Of a stretch of DNA of 64,000 nucleotides, positions 36,408 through 45,012 are shown one piece after another (position 1 is the stretch's first letter; every line of letters begins with the position of its first letter). Origin of the DNA: Lachnospiraceae bacterium. Lineage in GTDB: Bacteria > Bacillota > Clostridia > Lachnospirales > Lachnospiraceae. The notes below the pieces were generated by a model. That model made no database searches. It was not told the origin of the DNA and saw only the letters and a program-made list of their open reading frames with translations. The DNA lies in contig SVFN01000005.1 of the NCBI GenBank assembly GCA_015056815.1, forward strand, positions 94,274 to 158,273. The letters run 5' to 3'. The translations under genes and the position numbers were made by a program.

Positions 36408-39400
36408 TTATTTGATCTTTGCATTTGTTTTGCCCTTTAAGAGCTTCTTGTATGCATTTGCTTTTGCCTTCGGCACCTTGATCACAGCCTTCTTGTGAAT
36501 ACCCTTGAAGGCTCCTTTGCCGACTTTCTTTAAGTTTTTACTCTTGATCTGTACGGATTTTAACTTCTTACAGCCCCCAAAAGCATTCTTACCGATCTGA
36601 ATGACATTCTGCCCGATCACGACTTTTCCAAGCTTCGCACAGCCCTTGGCACAGTTAGGAGCGATGGAGGTCACCTTGAAGGTTACGCCCGCGATCTTAA
36701 CGGTATTCGTGGCTGCGATCTTTTTCGTATCCTTATTGTAAGGAGCCACATACTCAACGGTGCCACCGGTTACCTTGCGCACATTGCCTTTGCTTACCAT
36801 CTCCACGATCTTTGTGATGCGGTATTTCCCGGCGGTTGCTTTATCTGCAATGGTAAGGTCTTTCTTTAATTCGCTCTGTGTTACCTTTGCTGCGATCTGA
36901 TAGACCCTGCCCTCCGTGTCGGTAAGTGTCTTGCCGTCTGCCGAGATCGTACCTGTGCCGGGCTCTGTCACCGGTTTGCTCTCCGGCGCCGGTGCCGGGC
37001 TCGGAGTCGGGTCTGACGGTTTCGGATCCGGTGTCGGATCGATCGGCGTGCCTTCTTTTACAAAGACTGCCACGAGCGTACAGTTTCCGGTAATGGTAAA
37101 CTTATATTCCGCCTCGGTGGAAACGACCGTGCCGTCCTGTTTCCAGCCTGCAAAGGCAAAGCCCTTATCTGCCTGGGCGCGCACACTTACTTCGCTTCCT
37201 TCCCGGAAGGTACCTGCGCCATACACATTACCGCCTTCCCCGGTCTCGATCGTAACCTTGTACAGAGTAACCTCCTCGATCTCTTCGCCTGTTTCCGCAA
37301 AGACCGCCATCCAGCTTTCGGACTTGTCCGTCACAAGGTCAAAGACAGCCTCTTCCTCCGTATCGATACCGTCTCTTACCCATTTCACAAATTTGTAACC
37401 GGGATTGGGTTCTGCCTCCAGCTTCATGGTCATACCTGCCGGGCAGGTTCCGCCGCCTTTTACCGTTCCGCCTTCACCCGCTTCTACCGTGATCGTGATC
37501 TTCACATCCAGCGCCTCAAAGACTGCCACATAAGTAACCTCCTTCTCGACGGTAAAGGTGAGCGACTCGCCGCCTTCAATGTCAACGCCGTCCTTCTGCC
37601 AATGATCAAAACGGTATCCTTTGTTGGCCGCAGCCTGCAGCATAACCGTTTCTCCCTCTTTATAAAGATTATTGCCGCCTTCCACTTTTCCGCCTTCTGT
37701 GGTATTGACACGGATGAAATACTCCGGTGCTTCTACCGCTGAATACGTCCATTTCGCATACAGACGTGCATCCTTCTCATAAGTCTGGTCATTCGTTACT
37801 CTGGAGCTGTCTGCATAATCCGCAGATGCGTACCAGCCCTCGAACGTATAATTGTCTCTCGTCGGTGTCGGCAGATCTACTTTCTTCGTAACACTATTCA
37901 CTGCCGCACTCTTCGGTGTCACATTTCCGCCGCAGGCATCGAAGATCACGATCGGCGTGCCGCGGTCAGATGTCACATTCAGCTCCACAGAGATTGCCTT
38001 CGTATAAGTTCCGGTTTTTCCGGTACTGTAATCATAGCAGACCTTGGTCGTATCCTTCGGCACCGAAAGACCGTTGTCACGTTTCTTGCATTGGGAAGCA
38101 TCCGCTTCGCTCCCATTCACATAAAGTCCGGTAATCTCCACTCTGCTCACATCCATTTGAGGATCCAGCATACTGCAGTCAATATAGTTATTCAGCGTCG
38201 TGATCTCTCTTGTGTTCGTACCTCTGACATCACTTAAGTTCCACTTAAAGTCCTGATTGGTCAGATCCAACGCCGCCAGATGATTGTATCCGCACTTCAC
38301 TTCCTGTAAATTCACATTGCGTGAAAGATCCAGCGTCTCAAGACCACATCCTATACAAGCCAACGTATCCAGCTGTATATTCTGGCTCAGATCCAGCCCC
38401 GGAAGGGTGGTATAGCTGCATACCAGCCTCTTTAGCTGCTTATTTTGGCTTACATCCAGCCCGTCTATCTGACATCCCACACAATCAATGCTACTCAGAT
38501 TGATGTTCTTCGACAGATCCAGATGAGGAACCGGTATTTTCTCCTCCGGCTCCTTCGTAATACCGTACGCTCCCAGATACAGACTCTTCAAGCCGGTATT
38601 TCCGGACAGATCCAGTTCCTTCAGGCTTGGACAATAATACAAGCTTAAATAAGAAAGCTGGGTATTCTTCCCTGTCTTTAGTGTGGCGAGACTGTCATTT
38701 TTCTGACAGTCTAAGTTATACAGCCCTGCAACACCGTCTGTCTGCAGTTCCTTTAAAGCGGGGCATTCTGTCGCATAAAGCTGCTGCACTTCATTTCCGG
38801 CAGTCAAGATCAGCTTATCCATGGGACTGCACTTCTTGATATCAAGCCTGTTTATCGCTACATTTTCAAACTCCGGCTGCTGTAATGCCAGACTCTCTGT
38901 AATATTTAACTCGTCAGTGACCTTTGCATTCTTTACACTCAATGTTTTCAGCGCCGGAACCTTAGCTGCGTTCACCTTTTTCAGTGTACAATCTTTGATC
39001 TGTAAGTCTGCCAGCTTTTCACACTCGCTGACATCCACCTCTGCACCTTCTGCCATACATCCCGCATCCAGAACCAGGTTCTCTATGCCGGTACCTTTGG
39101 CAGACAGTGTTTTTAAGGTGCCGTTCGTCTTGATCGCTTTGAGGTTTGAATTCCCACTGCATACCAGGCCCATATTATCCACCTTTGCCGTGATGTTGCC
39201 AAGATCCAGTGTGCCTGCCAGATTATTATTGTCACAGCTCAGCCATGCAAGCTCCGGTTTCTTCTGCCCGCCGCTTAACATCGTCAGCGCATTGCTATTG
39301 CAAACTGCCAGATAAGCGCCCTCGCTTGCCGGCAGCGTAAGGCTTCCCAGGCTCTTACAGCCTTGAACGTACAGCTGGGCTCCTTCCTTAAACACGGGAT

Positions 39401-40892
39401 TACAGTTGCTGCTCTGCATATTCAGTGTCGTAAATACACAATCGCCCATCCAGAGTTGTCCTTTGCTCTCAAAGACAGTCCCCTTTGCTTTCAGGCTGTT
39501 CAGAGCACTACAGGATTCCAAATATATCTTGTCATCGATCACAGACCCGGACAGATCTACCGTCGTTAAGTTCGGGCACTTATGGGCTGTGATATAATGG
39601 ATTGACGCATTCTGGACGGTAAGTGTCGTTAAATTCTCGCAAAACGCCACACTTAGCGAATTTTCTATGGACACCGGTGAGTTGAGATCCACGTTCTTTA
39701 AATCGTCACAATTGCTAAGGTTAACCGTCTTTAATTCAAGTCCTTTTGCAAATTTCACGGTAGTCATATTATAAGATTCTTCCATCGAAAGAGTTCGCAA
39801 TTTGACACATTTGCTAAAGTCCGGATCCGTAAGTCCCGTATTTTCGATTACCGCATCGTGCAGCCTTGTCATCTGTGTCAATGACTGGTTCAGATATCCC
39901 ACAGAACTCTGATTGATCGTCAGCTTTCTGACACTTGCCGGAAGCTTTATTCCGGCTCCGCCTTTATAGTTTACGATCACAACTTCTGTCAGATACTGGT
40001 TTTTGGACAGATCCAGGCTTTTGATATTGCTGTCGTTTCTCGCATCGATATAGATGTAGCGAAGATACGGAAAATATTCGATCCCCTTAAGCACATCCTC
40101 GCCGTCTTCTATTTCATTCATATAGTAAAGACTCAGCGTTCTTAAATTCTGTGCTTTTAAGCGGTACAGCTTGCTCTCATCCGTGATGATATTATAACCA
40201 TCTACCCCTTTTGCCTTCTTTATTGCACTCAAAAGCGTAGTGTCCTTTAACTTGTCCGCCGGATTGACATACGGGTTCTCTCCCGAATACGAATCCCACA
40301 CATTTGCCGTATCGCAGGTGATCTCCGGCGAATAGAACACATAGGGATCCGAAGGATCCTGTGTCCAGAGTTCCCGATCACTTCTGTCTGTATTATTCTC
40401 ACAAACATAAAATTTCATGCCGGAAACCAGGGAATCCTCTGCCGGATTTTTCGCTTTTAACACCAGCTTGTAGCGGTAAGTGTGGCCATTTTGAAAGGTC
40501 GTATTGCCTGCCCTCGCCCACGTATTCGTGCTGCTTACATATTCCTGGAAGCAGCATTTGGTACTATCTTCATCAAATGCATTGTCAAATGATTCGTCTG
40601 TCCAGTCATAAAAGTAAAGCGGATAGATCGTCTGCTTGCTGTAGACCTTCATAAAATTGCTCTGGGTATTGGCGGTATTCGTATCCTGAAACCTCGCCTC
40701 CGCCGTTACGATGTCCTCGCCCCATACTGGGTCGCCCGCGCCCCACGCCTTTGCCTGCGCCGTCATGCCAAAGGGCAGTCCCTGCCCTCCCGCTCCAAAC
40801 TGCGAAAGCGCAAATACGCCCAGTCCCAAAAGACCTGCACACAAGCGTTTCCGCCAACGACTATGTCCTTCTTTTCCCCGATTCTTTCCCAT
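36408..40892 (-). CDS. Giant secreted leucine-rich-repeat / InlB protein, 1494 aa
   Basis: 1494 aa from the ATG at 40892, which follows AAAGGAG; the frame opens at 40985. The signal peptide is long (basic start, hydrophobic core at about residues 18-34, cleavage near AQAKA). Residues of about 200-990 form an irregular leucine-rich ladder (LKSLYLGAYGI, LDLSKNINLSSIDCVGCQIDGLDVSQN). One InlB B-repeat and three divergent InlB-type repeats follow (GGKVEGGNNLYKEGETVMLQA, and FDHWQKDG). A Pro-rich linker (DPTPDPKPSDPTPSPAPAPE) leads to a Lys-rich C-terminal module of about 180 residues ending KTNAKIK, shared with the 1868-aa protein. No LPXTG. The promoter has a TCATCA-type dyad instead of a -35 box. 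Confidence 0.88.
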   Translation of the reverse strand: MGKNRGKEGHSRWRKRLCAGLLGLGVFALSQFGAGGQGLPFGMTAQAKAWGAGDPVWGEDIVTAEARFQDTNTANTQSNFMKVYSKQTIYPLYFYDWTDESFDNAFDEDSTKCCFQEYVSSTNTWARAGNTTFQNGHTYRYKLVLKAKNPAEDSLVSGMKFYVCENNTDRSDRELWTQDPSDPYVFYSPEITCDTANVWDSYSGENPYVNPADKLKDTTLLSAIKKAKGVDGYNIITDESKLYRLKAQNLRTLSLYYMNEIEDGEDVLKGIEYFPYLRYIYIDARNDSNIKSLDLSKNQYLTEVVIVNYKGGAGIKLPASVRKLTINQSSVGYLNQSLTQMTRLHDAVIENTGLTDPDFSKCVKLRTLSMEESYNMTTVKFAKGLELKTVNLSNCDDLKNVDLNSPVSIENSLSVAFCENLTTLTVQNASIHYITAHKCPNLTTVDLSGSVIDDKIYLESCSALNSLKAKGTVFESKGQLWMGDCVFTTLNMQSSNCNPVFKEGAQLYVQGCKSLGSLTLPASEGAYLAVCNSNALTMLSGGQKKPELAWLSCDNNNLAGTLDLGNITAKVDNMGLVCSGNSNLKAIKTNGTLKTLSAKGTGIENLVLDAGCMAEGAEVDVSECEKLADLQIKDCTLKKVNAAKVPALKTLSVKNAKVTDELNITESLALQQPEFENVAINRLDIKKCSPMDKLILTAGNEVQQLYATECPALKELQTDGVAGLYNLDCQKNDSLATLKTGKNTQLSYLSLYYCPSLKELDLSGNTGLKSLYLGAYGITKEPEEKIPVPHLDLSKNINLSSIDCVGCQIDGLDVSQNKQLKRLVCSYTTLPGLDLSQNIQLDTLACIGCGLETLDLSRNVNLQEVKCGYNHLAALDLTNQDFKWNLSDVRGTNTREITTLNNYIDCSMLDPQMDVSRVEITGLYVNGSEADASQCKKRDNGLSVPKDTTKVCYDYSTGKTGTYTKAISVELNVTSDRGTPIVIFDACGGNVTPKSAAVNSVTKKVDLPTPTRDNYTFEGWYASADYADSSRVTNDQTYEKDARLYAKWTYSAVEAPEYFIRVNTTEGGKVEGGNNLYKEGETVMLQAAANKGYRFDHWQKDGVDIEGGESLTFTVEKEVTYVAVFEALDVKITITVEAGEGGTVKGGGTCPAGMTMKLEAEPNPGYKFVKWVRDGIDTEEEAVFDLVTDKSESWMAVFAETGEEIEEVTLYKVTIETGEGGNVYGAGTFREGSEVSVRAQADKGFAFAGWKQDGTVVSTEAEYKFTITGNCTLVAVFVKEGTPIDPTPDPKPSDPTPSPAPAPESKPVTEPGTGTISADGKTLTDTEGRVYQIAAKVTQSELKKDLTIADKATAGKYRITKIVEMVSKGNVRKVTGGTVEYVAPYNKDTKKIAATNTVKIAGVTFKVTSIAPNCAKGCAKLGKVVIGQNVIQIGKNAFGGCKKLKSVQIKSKNLKKVGKGAFKGIHKKAVIKVPKAKANAYKKLLKGKTNAKIK

Positions 40893-40967
40893 TGACACTT
40901 TTCTCCTTTCCCATGTGTTCCTGTTCATTGGTTTCTTTTTTGCATAAAAAAATGCATATCCTTTTTT

Positions 40968-41011
40968 ATTATAGAATAGATCCATAAAAAAAACATCATC
41001 ATAAGTGATGA
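40968..41011 (-). promoter_or_regulatory. Activator-type promoter of the 1494-aa surface protein (TCATCA dyad)
   Basis: Perfect dyad TCATCA-CTTA-TGATGA (40996-41011) whose centre is 30.5 bp upstream of the first base of the perfect -10 TATAAT (40968-40973). No -35 hexamer is seen at the usual spacing. The start of transcription would be near 40961, about 70 bases from the ATG. The flanks (AAAATTCATC, TGATGATGT) match the distal promoter of the 755-aa gene. Confidence 0.65.
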
Positions 41012-41030
41012 ATTTTTTCGTTTTTCACAC

Positions 41031-41061
41031 AAAAATGAGGCGGAAGAATACTCCGCCCCAC
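41031..41061 (-). terminator. Terminator of the alpha/beta hydrolase gene
   Basis: Stem GGCGGA-GTATTCT-TCCGCC with outer G-U and G-C pairs, followed by CATTTTTGTG on the minus strand, just after the stop codon at 41069. Confidence 0.75.
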
Positions 41062-41068
41062 TTCCTTA

Positions 41069-42061
41069 TCAAATATTCTGTTTTGCAAGTGTTTCATCAA
41101 AAAAATCAAATATCTGTGTCAGATACCCTTCCAGAATCTCATTGGTGGAAAGATAGATCTCATGCTTGGCTCCCTCGATCTTCACAAGGCGCGCATTCTT
41201 TGCTTTCTCGACAAACCGCTCCTGCCCCTGCGGCATTACCATGCTATCCTGTTCTGCCTGGAAGACCAGAACAGGTGTCGTCACACGGAACGCATTTTTC
41301 TGTAATACCTTTACCGCTTTCAGCCCTGCACAAAGCCATCCGTAGGTTCCACCGGAATTTTGCAGATGCTCATCCTTCAGACGTTCTTTGTGCGTGCGAA
41401 GATAACGCGCTTCGGATACCGCACCGCTATACTCAAACTCCGGTTCCGGGCGAAACTCGTTCTGCCCCGGTCCCAGCTTTTTCATCCTTCCTGTCATTCC
41501 GGCCAGTCCAAGACATATCCATACCAGCCATTTTGGCATACCCGGCATCTCAAGCTGCAGCATCGGAGAAGTCAGTATCGCACATGCAAACAGCTCCGGA
41601 TAATGTTCCAAAAGCAATGCTCCGATCGCACCTCCCATGGAGTGTGCATATAGCACAAGCTTTCCCGATTGGCTTTCCTTGCGTACAACTTCTGTCACAA
41701 AAGCATGCAGATCATTCACATAATCCCCATAGGATCTGACATAGACCCTGCACAGTCCTTTGACGCCTTTTTCCCTGGAAGAACGCCCGTGTCCGCGGTG
41801 TTCTGCCATAAATACAGAATACCCTTCTTTAAAAAAGTAATAAATCATCTCCTCAAACTTTCCGATAAACTCACAAAATCCATGAGAGATCACAATGCTT
41901 GCCTTTTCTTCTGGGTTTACATAAGTCTCATAATAAATCTCGGCTCCTTCTGTCGCAATCGTGCCGCTTTTTTTGTACTTTGCAAGAAAAGGAATCACTT
42001 CTTCTTCCATCCGGCGTTCATAATCCGTTTCACTTAACAATCTCAGCCTGTCCTGTACCAT
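41069..42061 (-). CDS. Alpha/beta hydrolase (monoacylglycerol lipase / lysophospholipase-like)
   Basis: 330 aa from the ATG at 42061 (GGGAGG site upstream); the frame can be extended to 42121. It is a cytosolic serine hydrolase of the Hydrolase_4 type: oxyanion region ISHGFCEFIGKFEEM, then AEHRGHGRS, nucleophile Ser in YAHSMGGAIG, acid Asp in FQAEQDSMV, and base His in GAKHEIYL. The family cleaves monoglycerides or lysophospholipids. It has its own promoter and terminator and sits between two surface-protein genes, perhaps by chance. Confidence 0.88.
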   Translation of the reverse strand: MVQDRLRLLSETDYERRMEEEVIPFLAKYKKSGTIATEGAEIYYETYVNPEEKASIVISHGFCEFIGKFEEMIYYFFKEGYSVFMAEHRGHGRSSREKGVKGLCRVYVRSYGDYVNDLHAFVTEVVRKESQSGKLVLYAHSMGGAIGALLLEHYPELFACAILTSPMLQLEMPGMPKWLVWICLGLAGMTGRMKKLGPGQNEFRPEPEFEYSGAVSEARYLRTHKERLKDEHLQNSGGTYGWLCAGLKAVKVLQKNAFRVTTPVLVFQAEQDSMVMPQGQERFVEKAKNARLVKIEGAKHEIYLSTNEILEGYLTQIFDFFDETLAKQNI

Positions 42062-42184
42062 ATCACTTCGCCCCTCCCGCTTATGATGGCCTATCCCTCT
42101 CATCCGTTCTGTTCCTGGCATATTTAGTACTTCTTCTCCCCTCCCAGATCGGATACTGGATTTATCAATTTAGTTTCCTTTCAA

Positions 42185-42213
42185 ATTTTACTACGTTCCG
42201 CTCCTGAAAACAA
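42185..42213 (-). promoter_or_regulatory. Candidate promoter of the alpha/beta hydrolase
   Basis: TTGTTT (42208-42213), 17-bp spacer, TAAAAT (42185-42190). Confidence 0.5.
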
Positions 42214-42297
42214 GGGCTTTTTATTCTTTTTAATGTTCTTTTTATCCCTTTGCATAAAAAGAGCCCCTAACAGCCGGAAAAATTTCCGACAGTGAAG

Positions 42298-42329
42298 AAA
42301 AAGCAGGCAGCTGTTTCTTTGCCGCCCGC
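42298..42329 (-). terminator. Terminator of the 755-aa surface protein gene
   Basis: Minus-strand stem GCGGGCGGC / GCTGCCTGC (two G-U pairs) with loop AAAGAAACA, followed by TTTTT. A second hairpin, CGGAAA-TTTT-TCCG, lies just beyond near 42275-42291. Confidence 0.7.
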
Positions 42330-42372
42330 TCTCTTTTGACCGGATCCTGCCGGAGTCCGTCCATCCCCTGTT

Positions 42373-44640
42373 CTATTTTACGGTTACTTTCACTTTCTGG
42401 GCATTTCCGTTTCTTGCATATACCCAGATAAGACAGGTTCCTTTGCCCACTGCCTTGATCGTACCGGAAGCATTTACCGTAGCCACTTTTTCATCGGTAC
42501 TTCCATAACGGAATTCCTTGACCGGCACTTTGGTAAACAGCTTCTTCCTGCTGCTGTCCGTAACGGTCTTTGCCTTGATCTTACTGGTCTTGCCTGCCTG
42601 TAAGGTTATCTTTTTGTTTTCGATACGCGTGTGCTTCGTATTCGTCCACTTCGCATTCTTTTTGCTGATGGAGAATACCGGGATAGATTCTGCAAGGGTG
42701 ATCTTCTCTCCATTCACGATCTTGTAAGCACGAATATAGAATTTATATCCCTGATTGATATTGATCTTCTTGCCGCCGACTTTGCTGATCTTGGCATTTC
42801 TCTGATTCGCCTTTGCCTCTATGATCGGTTTTTTCTCAAACGCACCTTTGGCTTTTCCCGCATAGATCTCATAGCCGTCCGCGCCGTAAACCTTCCCCCA
42901 TCTTAAGCTGAATCTGGCTCCTGCGTTTCCGACTCTGAGCTTGGCATTGATGGCAAACTCGTTCTTTTTGATCTCTTCTTTCGTAGGGATTACTGTTTTC
43001 GGTTCTTCTTTTTTCGTATACTTTGCATATAACACAACCTCTCCGGTCTGTGTCGTTGAGATCTCTTTGATCAGCTGCTCCTCCGGACCTGCCGCTGCTC
43101 CTTTGATATACCAGCCCGCAAAATCATACCCCTCTTTCTTTGCGGCCGCAAAGGATTTGACACCGACGCCGTAGGTGTATTTCTCCGGATTGCCCGCTCC
43201 GTTTTCGCCGCCATCCAATTCATACGTGATCGGATACTCATTGGCTTTAAACTTCGCATTCAGTGTGATGTCACCGCTCCAGTCTTTTTCGATCTTAGTG
43301 ACCTTCTTCTCCTGCTCTTCATCCTGATCGGCAAGTCTTGCAGTCACATACCAGCCTTCAAAGGTGCATCCTTCTTTGGTCGCATCCGCAAAAGACTCCA
43401 CACCCTCTCCAAAGGTATATTTGTCCGGATTGCCGGATCCGTTCGTCCCGCCGTCAAGATTGTAGGTAATCTTATACTCTGCCGGCTTATACTTCGCGAT
43501 CAGTACGATATCCCCCTGCTGTGAATCGGAAATGGCCGTTACCTTCACCGTGCTGTTCTCAGCGGTCGTTCCCTGTCTCTCCTCATACCAGCCTTCAAAC
43601 GTATGACCGTACTTTTCTGCGTCTTCGAATTTCTCCACACCCACACCATAAGTGTATTTGTCCGGATTGTTCGCTGAATTCGTACCACCGTCAAGCTCGT
43701 AAGTAATATTGTATTCACATGCTTTATATCTTGCATAGAGTGTGATATTTCCTGCCCAGTCTGCCGGGATCTCCTCGACCTTTACTTCCCCGTCTCCTGT
43801 CTTTTTATACCATCCGGTAAATTCATATCCGTCTTTATAAGCATCCAGAAACGCGCTTGTTTTCTCACCCTTCAGGATTCCGATGCCATTCGTATAGGTG
43901 CTCGGATTCTCGCCATATACAGTGCCACCGTCCGGCTCATACGTAATCTTATAGGTATCCCCTTCAAACTTCGCATACAATGTTATATCTTCCGTCGCTG
44001 TAGGAGGAATGGACTCTACCTTCGTTCCCTCCCCAAACTCCGGATCCGAATACCAGCCAAGAAACGGTAGTCCGTTCGGATACCCTGCAACAAATTTATG
44101 CGCCGAAAAAAACCTCTCCACTCCTTCTCCTTCTGTATAATAGTCCGGATTATCCATCGAATTAAATCCGCCGTTACATTCATAGGTAATGTCATGGTCT
44201 TTTACAGAAAACGCCCGGAAAGCAATATCCAGAAGACAGCCGCCCGTCCTGTTGATCATTGTCACTCTCCATGCTTTAAAATCCGCCTTATCCATTGCCG
44301 TCCCGGTATAATCCTTTACAATAAATGAGCTTTCTTCCTTCTCTCCGGTTCCCGGATTTTTCACGGTTATCCGACCGTTATCAATTACTTCCCCATTCCG
44401 GTCATAATAAGTATAGTTCACTCCCGGCTCCCGGTTATTAGATCCATCATAGGTGAAATTAATCGTATCCCCCGCGACAGCATAACTTCCCGTGTCAAAT
44501 GTGTCTTTCTGTCCGCCTGCATGATAGGTCGCCGCGATCGCCCCCATCGGTGTCAGCAGTTCAAGCATCATTGCCACTGACAGCATAAATGCCCAAAAGC
44601 TCCTTTTTCGTTTCCTGATTTCCTGTTTCATACTTTTCAT
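42373..44640 (-). CDS. Secreted InlB B-repeat protein with Fn3/Big-like C-terminal module, 755 aa
   Basis: 755 aa, paralogue of the 668-aa protein. Signal peptide about residues 12-36 (cleavage near IAA-TY), then the shared YHAGGQKDTFDTGSY segment, five InlB B-repeats (ITYELDGGTNSANNPDKY, then GHTFEGWY, then LIAKYK), a short linker, the fibronectin-like part (RFSLRWGKVYGADGYEIYA) and a Big-like part ending VKVTVK. No LPXTG or membrane anchor. ATG at 44640 with GGAGG at ideal spacing. It has two tandem upstream promoters of the activator type, each with a different dyad, so it seems wired to two signals. Confidence 0.87.
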   Translation of the reverse strand: MKSMKQEIRKRKRSFWAFMLSVAMMLELLTPMGAIAATYHAGGQKDTFDTGSYAVAGDTINFTYDGSNNREPGVNYTYYDRNGEVIDNGRITVKNPGTGEKEESSFIVKDYTGTAMDKADFKAWRVTMINRTGGCLLDIAFRAFSVKDHDITYECNGGFNSMDNPDYYTEGEGVERFFSAHKFVAGYPNGLPFLGWYSDPEFGEGTKVESIPPTATEDITLYAKFEGDTYKITYEPDGGTVYGENPSTYTNGIGILKGEKTSAFLDAYKDGYEFTGWYKKTGDGEVKVEEIPADWAGNITLYARYKACEYNITYELDGGTNSANNPDKYTYGVGVEKFEDAEKYGHTFEGWYEERQGTTAENSTVKVTAISDSQQGDIVLIAKYKPAEYKITYNLDGGTNGSGNPDKYTFGEGVESFADATKEGCTFEGWYVTARLADQDEEQEKKVTKIEKDWSGDITLNAKFKANEYPITYELDGGENGAGNPEKYTYGVGVKSFAAAKKEGYDFAGWYIKGAAAGPEEQLIKEISTTQTGEVVLYAKYTKKEEPKTVIPTKEEIKKNEFAINAKLRVGNAGARFSLRWGKVYGADGYEIYAGKAKGAFEKKPIIEAKANQRNAKISKVGGKKININQGYKFYIRAYKIVNGEKITLAESIPVFSISKKNAKWTNTKHTRIENKKITLQAGKTSKIKAKTVTDSSRKKLFTKVPVKEFRYGSTDEKVATVNASGTIKAVGKGTCLIWVYARNGNAQKVKVTVK

Positions 44641-44791
44641 ACTTTTCCTCCTTTTCTTTCCCTTTTGTATTTGTCCCGTTCCCTAACAGATACTGTTTGA
44701 CACTTTCCTGTTACGTTTCAGAGCCTGTCACTAGGTCTTTAGAGCTATTCTCCTGTTCCCTGTTTCATCCGCAGCAGTTGTTTCATCGTAT

Positions 44792-44834
44792 ATTTTATCC
44801 GTTGATCCCAAACGGTACAAGGTACAAAAGTCCC
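44792..44834 (-). promoter_or_regulatory. Proximal activator-type promoter of the 755-aa gene (GGGAC dyad)
   Basis: Dyad GGGAC-TTTT-GTACC on the minus strand (44821-44834; one base off GGGAC-N4-GTCCC), centre 30.5 bp before the -10 TAAAAT (44792-44797). No usable -35 box. Confidence 0.6.
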
Positions 44835-44854
44835 TTTCTTCACAATTATCTGTA

Positions 44855-44898
44855 ATTATATCACAGTTTTTTTCTTCGCACATCATCACAAAGGATGA
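44855..44898 (-). promoter_or_regulatory. Distal activator-type promoter of the 755-aa gene (TCATCA dyad)
   Basis: Dyad TCATCC-TTTG-TGATGA on the minus strand (44883-44898; one mismatch), centre 30.5 bp before a perfect -10 TATAAT (44855-44860). Flanks AAAATTCATC and TGATGATGT are as in the promoter of the 1494-aa gene. Confidence 0.62.
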
Positions 44899-44933
44899 AT
44901 TTTGCTGTTTTAATGGTTTTTCCGGTTTTACAC

Positions 44934-44978
44934 AAAATCCCGAAAATCGCATTCTGCCATAAAATGGATTTTCGGGAT
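44934..44978 (-). terminator. Terminator of the 1868-aa surface protein gene
   Basis: Perfect 12-bp stem ATCCCGAAAATC / GATTTTCGGGAT with an 18-base loop, followed by TTTTGTGT on the minus strand. Confidence 0.8.
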
Positions 44979-45012
44979 CTTATCCTGTTCGTTTTATCTG
45001 TCGGTTTATCCG

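Larger units (their letters stand above)
44641..45012. other. 372-bp gap holding tandem promoters and a terminator
   Basis: No gene is seen. From right to left it holds the terminator of the 1868-aa gene (44934-44978), the distal promoter (44855-44898), the proximal promoter (44792-44834) and a 5' untranslated region of about 145 bases leading to the 755-aa gene. Confidence 0.7.
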
